Shown: one piece after another, positions 1 to 10,800 of the stretch | Numbering within the stretch: position 1 is the first letter of the stretch | How the letters are laid out: every line of letters starts with the position of its first letter | From: Salvator merianae | Lineage: Eukaryota; Chordata; Lepidosauria; Squamata; Teiidae | DNA: 64,000 nucleotides | NCBI GenBank assembly: GCA_003586115.2 | Contig: QVOM02000103.1 | Span: 4,813,837 to 4,877,836 of the forward strand | Direction of reading: 5' to 3' | Translations under genes and position numbers: made by a program | Notes under the pieces: generated by a model | Told to the model about the DNA's origin: nothing | Database searches by the model: none | The model's input: only the letters and a program-made list of their open reading frames with translations

Positions 1-160
1 AAAGCAAGTAATTGCAAGTAGATAAATAGGGAGCATCACATTGTGTAATGCGGAAGATAGATAGATGTAAGCCTTCAGGCAAAAAATAACCTTGTAAGCC
101 GCTTTGAGTCAGCTTCAGTTGAGAAAAGCGGGGTATAAAAACCAAGTTCTTCTTCTTCAT
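1..160 (+). repeat. SINE, Sauria-like body with LINE-derived tail (5' end cut by window edge)
   Basis: The body (AAGCAAGTAATTGCAAGTAG, then GGGAGCATCAC and GTAAGCCTTCAGGC) is nearly identical to the reverse complement of 41815-41905, so two copies support a family. It is followed by CTTGTAAGCCGCTTTGAGTC and GAGAAAAGCGGGGTATAAA, a 3' tail resembling an L2/CR1-type LINE end, and then a short CTT-rich tail at 145-160. The tRNA-related head lies outside the window. SINEs of this type are non-coding and are mobilised by LINE enzymes; no function is inferred for this copy. Confidence 0.75.
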
Positions 161-1525
161 AAGCAAAATTCTCCTTCCCTACTTTTTATGATCACAACAC
201 CACTGGGGGTTAGGCTACTCTCAGGAAGCAACCACATGGGATTGATTCACTTCCTCTCAATGCCCTTTTACAGTCCACATTCTGTTTCCAGAGCATTGTA
301 GATCCACCTCAAAAATCCTTCCCTGAATCCTGGTTTTCTTCTGCAGTAGGCTGGAGCCATGTGATTAGCTTAGTAGATTTCCTTGGGTTAATTTCCTCTT
401 CCACCAGGCACAGTGATCTATCCTGCCTCTACTGTACAGCAGGGTGGAAAGCATTATTTATTTATTGTTGCTATTATTATTATAGCAAAATTGGTATATC
501 TGGTTATGTGACTCTTTACATGTCCATATTCAATCCCTATAATTGGCTATGGACAACTGTGCTTTTCTCATTCCTTCTACCTTTAATGCTTTGGGGGCAG
601 CATATGAAAGAATCCTGAGAAGCAGTGAGTGCCCAAAGTCAATCTGTGAGCTTTCATAGCATAATGGGGATTCAGCCCCAAGGATTTCTAGAGTCCAGCC
701 CAGCATTGCAGTCAGTACACTACTCTGTCTTTTTGCCAGTTGCCCGAGTTGTGAAAATAATTTTATAATGAAAAAAAATCAGTTATGTTGGAAAATAATA
801 AGATAACTCTGCTAAGCAGGGAGAAAATTGGGGAGGGGGGAGACAAAAAATCCTGTTAGAATCAAGTTTCTCTTCCAACTGAATGCATCTAATACTTTAC
901 ATGCTGACAAAAATCAGAGGAATAGTAGTGACCATAGGTACATTGTAAGATTGTATAGACATTAAATTTAAGAGAGGAGGCACTTACAGAAATAAAAATG
1001 AAACAGTGGACTTTTGTGGAATATTCCTGATTTTACTGTGCTTTTAAAGAATTTTGTAGCAGGAAGTACGCTGCCTGTTTACAGACTGATCACTATAATT
1101 ACACTTAGATATAGATTTCTTATTATTATTTACAGTAGATATATTTTTTCTACTAGATTATTTAGCCGATCACCATTTTTTGTGCAGTGTTGCTGTCAGG
1201 CCTGTAATGCTTAACCATTCCCTGCTGGTTAAAGTATTTCCACCCCCATAATATGAAATCTAATGCTAAACTATTTTAATGCTGCAATATTTTGTCCACT
1301 TACTTGGAAGTAACTCTCTTGAACTACAGTAATACAGAGGACCATGTCTAATGCTATAATACATTGGAGTATGGTACAAGAATGAGAGAAGCAATCATAC
1401 AGCTATTAAACATGAACAGAAAATATTGTTGAAAGAGCTGTAGGGAGCTGAAAGAGTCCTTAGGAAACTGATTCTCAAAAAGAGGGTGAAGAGTGAACCT
1501 GAAGTAGAGAATGACAGAACTAAAT
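161..1525. other. No recognised feature (AT-rich)
   Basis: AT-rich sequence with short runs of A, T and G. No repeat ends, splice-framed coding exon or RNA gene could be recognised. The short ORFs here look like chance. Confidence 0.5.
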
Positions 1526-2134
1526 GGGCCTTTTCGCACTGTAGCAGTAGACCGTTCTTGTCCGTTCACTAGAACGGAGCTTTTGCACTGCTGCGGGCGC
1601 GTGCTTCACCGGATCCCAACCGCTTCATATCCAATCCGAACCCGAAGCTGAGTAAGGCTAGACAACAAAAAAGATGTCTTCATCCTGACCTGCGTGATGG
1701 AGCGAAGATCACGCATGGTGCTTTCGCACTGTTTGCCTCGGCGTCGGGTGTGGCTGCTGCGGCTACGCATGCGTGCTCCGCTGCTTCGCATCTAGGGTGT
1801 GAAGTTTCCATACCCCGCTCCGCTGCTTCGTAACCCAGTATGATACTTCGTACCCGGGATAGCCCTTTGGGCTTGGTAACCGAGCTGCCATTACAAAGCC
1901 GGCTTCGTAACCAGCCCTCTGGGTACGAAGTAGGTGTGAAGGTGCAAAGCGGGTACGAAGCGGGTACGAAGTGGATACCGAACTAGCGGCTGCCATTCGC
2001 ACTGTTCCCGCTGCTGGTCGGCTTCGGGTCCGTTCCTCTGGCCGGGAGTGCGAATGGCACCAAGCGTTCCCCAACCTCTCTGGTTCGAAGCCAACTACTG
2101 GGAACGGTCTACCGAGCTCAGTGCGAAAAGGCCC
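1526..2134. mobile_element. Harbinger-like MITE, 609 bp, with AAT target duplication
   Basis: The ends are perfect 16-bp terminal inverted repeats: GGGCCTTTTCGCACTG on the left and its complement on the right. Both sides are flanked by AAT (1523-1525 and 2135-2137). A 3-bp target duplication with GGGCC ends fits the PIF/Harbinger superfamily, though the typical target is TWA. The interior is GC-rich and has no transposase ORF, so the element is non-autonomous. It carries repeated GGGTACGAAG blocks (1920-1970) and three internal TTTGCACTG or TTCGCACTG motifs (about 1580, 1722 and 1995) that repeat the terminal motif. ORFs across it on both strands are by-products of its composition. Confidence 0.8.
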
Positions 2135-2321
2135 AATGTATTCCTCAATTAGACTGTTACAGAGCATGAGAAGAATTGGAAAGGAGTGTGCGATATTTGG
2201 GATGTGAGGCTTGCCATCTGAATTCTTTTTTCTTGGTCTAGTGCCTAAGTAAATAAGTAAATAGGCTTATTTTTCTCTAACAAAAATTATTTGTTGAAAA
2301 AGGCTAAAACATTCTATGGGG

Positions 2322-2674
2322 TAGAGGTGTGCTGAATTGGTTTGAATTGAACCAGGTGGTTGAACCAGTTTCAAATTCCAGCTGATCCATTCCCAGTTCA
2401 AAGAGAACCAGGGGTTGAAACTGAACCAAGGTTTTTTTTGTCAAACTCAGTCAAACCACCTGGTTCTATTCAAACTGGTTCAGATTTGTTAGTATTCTGT
2501 CAGGTGAAAGAGCTTTTTACATGTATTTTCGTGTGTAGAGTCAGGTCGAACAGATCTGAAGTTTGAATCAATGCTGTTTAACTCAGTTCAAACCAGCCTG
2601 AATTTGAACTGAACTGCACCTGGTTCAGCTTGATTCAAACTGAATCACCACTGTCCAGTTCTTGCACATCTCTA
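2322..2674. mobile_element. hAT-like MITE (TAGAGRTGTGC ends)
   Basis: It starts TAGAGGTGTGC and ends TTGCACATCTCTA, imperfect inverted repeats shared with other copies at 6008, 30702, 34017 and 48070. The 8-bp flanks CTATGGGG and ATATGAGG match at 6 of 8 positions, compatible with an old hAT target duplication. The interior is rich in GGTTTGAA/TTCAAACC-type blocks that can fold back. No coding capacity. Confidence 0.6.
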
Positions 2675-5600
2675 ATATGAGGGGATATTTTACTTCTGGT
2701 TAGCAATTTCTCTTTTTGTCATTAAGATTCTACATTCTTCAGTGAGGACTACTTGGTCTTAGGTGGGTTGTGTTCATAAAAACCTGGCAGGATGAGAACT
2801 AGTTGGCATACCATGTTTCTAGCATAGTGGAATCAGGGTGATGGTAGCTGTGGTTTAGAGAGACAGTTTAGAGAGATCAAGGAAAGACTCCAGTGGTAGT
2901 TTTGTCCCTCTCACCTAGTGTTGTTTTTTCTGCATTGGTCATCCTCTACCCACCCTGGCTTGCACCAAAGTTCCTGGTTTCCAAAGTTGCCACCTAGGGT
3001 GATTTCAGCTGGACACCCAGATGTGGCACTTAGCTGCATCTGGGTGCCCAGCAGAATGGTACTTGGCATGGCACATGGGTAGCCACTTACAAGCAGTCCA
3101 TGCATAGAGTGTGCTGCAGTGCCATTTTCACACTTTAGCCTGCTCCAAAGCAGAATGTGGGCTCCTGGTAGACTGCTCTGTAGTGCAGACAGAGCAGTAT
3201 AGCTGATCTTCTTGGTTGGTCTACCAATTCCGTGTGCACATAGAAAGTAGACTCATTTAAGGTGCATGTGCTGTATAATGAAAATATAGTCTGAGAAATT
3301 TATATTGATGATATCTCAAAATTTAAGAATAGGAACAAATGCCAATTTTAGGAATAAATTGAGTATAGCTCTTTGGGATTTATTGTCATTTCTCATTTTG
3401 TCATTCAAATGTTTTGTTTTTATTTTTAGTATTTTCAGTATTTCAGTATCTTTTTCCTTTTTATACAATAAAACTTTAAACACTAACAAATAAAGTAGAA
3501 TGTAATAGGATGGCTGGGTAAGGAAAGCTTCCTTTTCCCCTACTCATATCAGCTCTTGGACTGGATTATTATAAGCTTGTTTTGCTATGTGTGGATGCAT
3601 ATATATTTTCAAAAAAGCTTATACAGTAAAAGGTGTCATAAATACATATATTTGAAGGATGATTGTCATAAATATGCCATGAATCACAGCTTTAAATTGG
3701 TTGCTTTTTGTAAATATAGGTATTTAAATTTGCACAAGACAATGCTAACATTTAAAAACTTTTTTAAAAAAACAAAACACCTGAATTATTTCAGGAAAGC
3801 AAAGTTCAGTCAGAAGTCAAGTTTCAAACTATAGTTTCCATTTTAGAAAAGTGCTGAGCACATTTCTTAATTGCCCTCTTACTTTCTTGGTGCCATAGTC
3901 AATTTTCAAGCCATAGTAAGACGTGAAATAACCATTTTCCTTGAACCTAATTTTACAAGACACCCATGTCTGGAACTGGTGATTCAATCTACTCTTCTTG
4001 TCATACCTTTTTATCAAACACATGAAGCATACAGTCCTAAATTTCAGAGTCCAAACAGCATGACATCCATGCATCCTTTGTGGTCAGTAGGTTTTACAAT
4101 CTGGGCAGCTTGTGTGCTAAACTTTGTGGATTTGATGAAAGATGAAACTCAAAGATTTGTTTTTCTTATGTCAAAGAAGTTCATAGAAGTTCAGGGAAAA
4201 TTGTTTGGAGTGACCACTAATACATATGAAGAAGAGCCATTTCCTCCCAAATAAGCAACCTTCACAAATAGTAAGCTTTTCGGAAAGCTTGTATAGTAGC
4301 CAAGCTAAATTAACTTCCTAGCACATATTCCCATACTATAAATCCAGAATTTGCTTTGGTTTAGATGAGCTAAATTATGCCAGAATTAAAGTGAGAAAAA
4401 GAAGGCATTACATATTTTCCTTTCCCCATGTTTGGCTTTGTGTGGAATATTCTCAAGAAGCCTGTCTAAGCTCTTTGCTTCCTTCAGTTCTTTTAAATTG
4501 GCCTCTTTGGGTCACATAAATATACATCCCACACTGCTCTTCATGCCAGGCACACAGATTCCATTGGGATCATAAATTTCCAGATTCAAAAGTTATACCA
4601 TAACTGAGAAGCAAGTGATATATTCATATTTTTTTAAAAAAGAAGAAGAAAGAAATAGGAAGTGAAGAGCTTTACCAGAATACATAAAAGAATTCAATTA
4701 AAAAAAAAGTACAGTATCCCTTTGAAGTTCAAACTTGAAATGCTTTCATACAATGGTTAATTAAAGACATTTAACACTTATTACAGGAATAATGGATTTT
4801 CCCCCATCAATTTTGCTACTAAGCACTGTAGTTATTATTTCAGAAATTCCATATGGTAGCTCAGAAAGATTGCCCCTAAAAAATGGAGAGAAAAAGCCCA
4901 TAATGTATGACTTACTGGTTTGTGAGTTTTATGCAGGAGCTCACCAAATATTTTGAGTTTAACCCATTTCCATACTTATCTTTACTGGAGTGCTCCAGTG
5001 GGACTGGATCAGCTGGAACAGTCCGTCTGTCCCAGAATGAAACTGTCTATATTTGGATGACAGTTTCAGAACAGCCCCTTGATTGACTCCAGAGCTTGTG
5101 TGAACTTTAAAGCCTGCTCTGAGGGCTCCAACTGGCAGGAATGAAAGTTCCTGGCACTCAGAAGTCCTATTCTGGTGGCACAGCAAGGCACCAAATAGAT
5201 ACCCTGCAGGAAACCAGACTATGGAGGTGTGTTGCGCACATACAGTGCCTGATTTTCTGAGGCCTTCTTGTGTGGGGTGCATATATTTTGGTAGAGATCT
5301 CCTTCTTTTGTATCACCAAACCTACCCAGAGTACATGATCCTGCAGATGTTTCAAGGGAAATGTTCCTAAGAACCACTTGTATACAGTTGTCCAGGATGG
5401 CAAATAAAAGGCACAAATTAAATATATGTTGCACCTAAATGTCATGTCTCCTCAATCATTGTGAAATGTTTAATTATTAACACAGGGCTTTGGAAAGCTC
5501 CAGCTGAAACCATTCCTACTGGAACTGTTCCAACTAGAACACTCTAGCTGTTCCAAATCAAGGCTGTCTGCACTTGGGAAGGCTGTTCTGCGACAACTCT

Positions 5601-5729
5601 ATGTGCTTCCCTGCACTGCTGTGAAGCTTTTACAAGTTTTGGAGCTTGCTGTGACAGCTCTGATGGAATCCCCATGGACCATTTTGGTAGCACAATTTGG
5701 TTTCTTTGCTAAACTGGCCCATAGAGGAT
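2675..5729. other. No recognised gene; possible MITE debris
   Basis: Mostly AT-rich sequence. Around 3012-3051 a short inverted repeat (CACCCAGATG with CATCTGGGTG) and the phrase TTTTCACACTTTAG near 3125 look like decayed MITE material, but no element ends are defined. A 127-codon frame at 3871-4254 (+) ends in an acidic/proline-rich tail (EEEPFPPK). I do not recognise it, and it has no splice or promoter context that would support a gene. Confidence 0.4.
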
Positions 5730-5971
5730 GGGCACTTCTGCATGCCTTATTTGGATGGTTTGCTCATGAGTAGACACAGTGGACCTTTAAAAAGATATAC
5801 CATTGTCCCTGTCTAGGCGGTCAGTTTTGACTGGCTAGACTGGGCTATACTCTGTCCAATGTGGACAAACATGCTGGCAAAAGCCATCACCCTATGTACT
5901 GTTTCAGCATGTGGAAGGGTGACTGCCAGACACTTTGCTGGAGCAGTACACAGTTAAGTGCAGAAAGGCCC
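5730..5971. mobile_element. Probable Harbinger-like MITE (GGCCTTTCTGCACTT ends)
   Basis: The right end TTAAGTGCAGAAAGGCCC is the complement of the GGGCCTTTCTGCACTT type seen at 15741 and 19133. The left end GGGCACTTCTGCATGCC is a degraded match. No convincing target duplication was found, so the left boundary is approximate. Non-coding. Confidence 0.4.
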
Positions 5972-6007
5972 ACAGAGTATTTCTGACTGAAACTGTTGAG
6001 ATCATCC

Positions 6008-6358
6008 TAGGAATGTACACTACACAAATGAAATTCACATTTTCAATTCACTGTTGAAGTGAAAACTTGTATTTTCATTTCACTGGTGACTCATAACATT
6101 GAAATTGTGGCTTTTCACATTCTATTTTGCAGTTTTTGTGACATTTTCCTCATTGAAAATCCCCTTTTCATGGGATAAAACACAGTGAAAATGAAAAAAT
6201 TCAACTGAATATTCAGCTTTTGTGAGGATAGAAATTGGTTTGTTTCAATCAATCTCTGAAAATGTGAAAAACCACATTTTAGATTCAATTCCAATATCCA
6301 CAAATGTGAAATATTTGATCTAATTTGCAAACACAAAACAAATTTTGCACATCTCTAT
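6008..6358. mobile_element. hAT-like MITE
   Basis: Starts TAGGAATGTACACTA and ends TTTTGCACATCTCTA, the end type of the hAT-like family in this window. The interior has TGAAAATG and CATTTTCA runs on both arms, close in style to the copy at 48070-48419, including CCCCTTTTCATGGG against CCCATGAAAAGG there. The flanking 8-mers match only loosely, so the insertion is old or the boundary is off by a few bases. Confidence 0.55.
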
Positions 6359-9300
6359 ATTATGCTGATTTTGTGGTATCATTAGCCAGATTTGGGAAAG
6401 GTCTAAATGAAAGAGGATGAGGAAATTTAGTTCAAGATGTTTTCTGGTCACATTTGCCTCATGAACCTAAACTAAATACTGCACCTAGTTCAAATTTTGT
6501 AGCTAAAATCACTTATATTTCTAATCCTCGTTTCCTATGCTTTAGCTAGACACAAGCTTGATTTTTGTAGGGATATTCAGATCTATTTCATAATACTATG
6601 CATTTTTGAAAAATAGCAAAAATCTAGTAAGAAAGCAAGCTAAGTCCCCTGAGATCTGTCAAATGGTCTGAAATTGTATACATAATTCATATAATTTGAC
6701 AAAAATCAGGCAAAATCTTGTCTTTAGATACATTATGTAGGACTAGGTTTTAGGGATATATGTAATTTTCTCTGGTTGTTGCAGTTTTTAATTTTTCATC
6801 TTAATCACAAAATAAAGGGAAACAGTCTCCTAATATTATATGCCTAACTTTCTGCCTAACATACGAGCTCCAAAATTAGGACACACAACCTGCCTCTGCT
6901 TTTTAAATTTATTGCACTATCAGATTTTTTTTATTAGAAAAAATATTAGAATGATGTCAGTGTTGTTTTTTTGCCAAGATATTATTCAACTTCCTTAACT
7001 ATAGTTGACAGCTGTAGGAGAAAAGTTCAGCAGAAGCTCATAGATATATAACTATCTTGCCATCTCATCTTTCTATGATTTTCTTTTTAGCTCTCTTGAG
7101 TTGTCACCTGGTTTTTGTTTTTTAGGACATAAATAATTTTGTTCATTTTGTTGTGCAACAAGCTTTAGAAAGCTTTTGTATAGTTGGAACAAAACACATG
7201 AAATATAAACATTGTTCATGTCCCCCACTTTCTAATATTAAATTACTAGAAACTACATCATTTGGAACAATTCCAACTGCTTTACCAACACACTTAATAG
7301 ACCTGTCTATCACTTACATAAAACATATGTGATAGATCATATCTATTGGTTGTAACCTAGGTGCAGAGTTGCCCATGTCAGAATGGACAGGCATCATTAT
7401 CTTTTGAATAATATGTGGACCAGGCTGCTAGGAGTAAAAGAGCCCTTTGCTCTTTCAGCAGCCAGCCAGTGAATCTCAAGTACTTCTCATGTACGCAGTC
7501 CAACACCTTACAATAGATGTGTTTGTAGACATATGGAAGTAAGAAGTGGTGAAAGGTATATACATATTACATAACACACTATTTTAATTTTATAATTTTA
7601 TAATTCCTAATACTACTCTGCGCTGTTACTGCTACTACACCTTGATTTTTTGTTGTTGTTCCAACTCTGTCAGGTTCCCTATAAATTCCTCTAAAAATGG
7701 TTCTGCTTATATTGCCCTTTCTCCTGGAAATCTGTCCCATGATGGCACCTTTCTCAGTGGCCTAAAACCCCTTCACTGTGACCATATTTTCCCCCTGTGA
7801 GGCATTTGTCCCATTAGTATCTACACTTAACTACTGCATATTGTACATTACTTTCATCCCTACTCTTGCTATTACTTTTCCTGTGATTGAGTGTAGATTT
7901 CATGCTCCAAAACAAAAGATACAGTTTCCAATAACAAAGCACTCCCACAAATGGGGGAAAATGCTAATTACAGAAGATCCAGAAGAGTTTCCATGAAATA
8001 ATATATTAAGGGTATTTTTTTTTCTGATGCAGAGATTATTTTCATTATTTTGTTAGATTGTGGGAGGGAAGCAGAGGATTATGAAAGAAAAGAGGTATCA
8101 TTTCTTCTGCTTGAGGGAGAGAGCCAGCCACATATATATCAATAGTTATGCAATGTCACACAGGGGCATTATTACCCATGGACCTTTGGAAACATGTATA
8201 TGTTTCAAGCAATGGGTGGGTTACCTAATCAATCTGGGAAGAAGGATAAGCCAAGCCTTCACCAATTACTCATATGCAGGCAGCTACTCTTCTTTACCCT
8301 CCTTCTACTAGACATCACATTATTGCTTTTATCGAAACAGCAGCCAGGTGATGATAAATAGATCTCTATAGGATCAAAAATTCACTTCTCTATAATTAAA
8401 ATTAAAGTCCAAACAAGAAAATAATGATAATCATAGTGATGCTATTTCTAATTTCATAATCTGAGATGAAGCAATTGGAATTTTGATTACATCTCTAGCA
8501 CATAGTTTCATGAACTATCTCTGTGATTTAACCATAGGCAACTGAGCCTTTTTGGCCTGATGGTATGGCTCCTACAGACATTTATGCCATTTCAGTTAGG
8601 GGGGGATGTACTGCAAGTCTTTGGTGAGTGTAGAGGAGTGGACATCTGTATCCCAATCAGAGTGCTGATTTCACAGGAATGTTTTTAAATCTGACAATGT
8701 GATTAATCTGACAATGTGATTAATCTTTTCTTTCCCCTTATTTTGCTGCCATTAACAAAATCAGGGGGACTTTAGAGGTCAGAAACATTTGCTTAGAGGG
8801 ACATATCAGTGACAAAAAAAAATACTAAGGCCAGATGTAATAACAATCAGGTGGAATGACTTAATGGTAGGTAGAACAACTCTGGAGAGAAACATTCTCT
8901 ACTTTACACTTAGATGGATCAATACCACATTTAAGGAGGTGATAACAAGGGAGGAGGCCTTCTCCATGGTTGCTCCCATGCTTTGGAATTAGCCTTCCAC
9001 CAGAGATACACCAGGCATCAATAATACATCTCTTGTGGTGCCTGGTAATCATCTACTTTCCCAGGGTTTTGGAATATAGCTCCTTTATATGGAGCTAATG
9101 TAGTACTGCAATGAGTAAGGAAAAAGTTTGGGGTTCGAATGGTGGGTGTGGGAGGATTGAGGTTTATTGTATTGTTTTTATTGATTATAACCCACACTAG
9201 GAGCTATAACCACTGGTGAAGTTAGTGTCACTCTGCTTAAACCTGCTCTTAGATTTGGCAAAAAGCCCATCATATGCAAGCTCCTTCTTTGTTCCTAGTA

Positions 9301-10139
9301 ATGCAAGGAAGATCTTTGTGCATAGCTCATAGATTTTCCACAGCCGGAGTTCACACAGAATTGCCCTTTGGTAAAGCCATGATTCTGTCAGAGATAACTG
9401 TATCAACTCTTTCAGAAGCAAGGGTGGATGGGAAGTTGAATTCATCTTTCATCTATGAATTGCAGGACTGAACATCTGAGCCTTGTTATGAATTTTAATG
9501 GAATGTCTTTTGGGGGCTTGGACACAATATTCTCAATGAAAAACGGCATCCTGTACAGAGGGCAGACATGTTGTCAAGTGCCTCTTCTGCTTTTGCTGTC
9601 TTCTATACTTTTTGCAACAGTTTTTGTTTTATTGTTGCTCTTCTGTCACAGTTTGAAATCTTTTCCAAAAACATGGAAATCACATAAACTTGCATGCATG
9701 GAAGAACTGCTACATTTGCGACGGCAGAATCATTTTTGGTGTGAACAGAAATGTGATAGCAGATACTTTTCTAATTAGCGGCCTTTTCTTACAAAGACAG
9801 AAGCTTGTGTGAGCAAATTATGATTTTTAGGAAGAAAAAAACCACCCATTTATGTTGCAGTTTCTAGCAGGAGCCATATGTCTGGCTTCTGTTCATGCCA
9901 TCTCATGAACAAATATATAAAAGTAGCAACAATTGCTTTTAACATCAATTTAGCATGCTTTTCACAGGAAAGTTTAATATCTGTTTACCAAGAAGTGTTC
10001 ATTTTGGTTAAGCTGGGCTAACATTAGCATACCACAAAGTAGTGGGTGAACCATCTTTACTACCCCTCCCCCTTCTACTTCTTCGCTTGCAAAATTTACT
10101 GCTGTGGCTTCTATTATTTCCAGATGACAGAACAATGGT
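6359..10139. other. No recognised feature (AT-rich, low repeat density)
   Basis: Nearly 3.8 kb without recognisable transposon ends. The only structure noted is a 17-bp direct duplication of AATCTGACAATGTGATT near 8690-8722. No coding exon could be supported. Confidence 0.45.
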
Positions 10140-10800
10140 GCTGAAAACTATGGGAAAACACAGTTAAACTAATGGGTTCTCTGCCAACTAAATCATTTGG
10201 AGTAATCGAACGTGGCTTCTACATTATCTCATTGTTGATTTAAAAGAAAGAAAGCAAATTCCAGAATTAGAATCTCTTTAAAGAAGTTATCTGATCAACT
10301 CGTCACTGGAAATGTAAAGGAATATGCCATATTAATGCACTTGATGTGCATGGTTTTACTTGTCAGGTCTGCTTTTGAGACTGTCACGGACAAGGACTTT
10401 AAACTCTTGCTGGATAGGTCACGAGCAACATCTCAAAGCATAATACAGAGATGTTGGCTAGGTGAAAGTTTTGTCTTGTTTTTAAAAGCTAAGGCTGTCA
10501 AGGTAGATCACCATCCAGAATCAGAGTGCTTTGCAAATTAGAAAAGACTACTAGAAAATGAAGCTGATTTTTGTTGTGCCGGAAATTAAGGATAATACTT
10601 ATTAAAGCTGTAATATCAAGTGAGGTTTAATAAGAGGAGATGCATTGGCTTTAATTAATAGAACTTCTTATAATGCACTCATCATAAAAGATAATATGAT
10701 ACAAATCTACAGGAAAACCACACAATTTTAATTAGGTTTTTATCATTCTGATGCTATTTAATGAAAAAATGTCTCCAACTATAACTGCTCAGTTGGCACA
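10140..10800. other. Candidate conserved non-coding stretch (unproven)
   Basis: This 660-bp stretch lacks repeat hallmarks and low-complexity tracts. It carries several homeodomain-type TTAATTA/TAATTAG cores (for example near 10653 and 10731) in an evenly AT-rich background. That is the look of many vertebrate conserved non-coding elements, but conservation cannot be seen from one sequence. A 68-codon frame at 10335-10541 has no recognised similarity. Confidence 0.2.

Noticed and set aside
9197..9778. Overlapping ORFs of 63-107 codons on both strands suggesting exons
   Set aside because: No recognisable domain, no consistent splice sites, and both strands are open over the same stretch.
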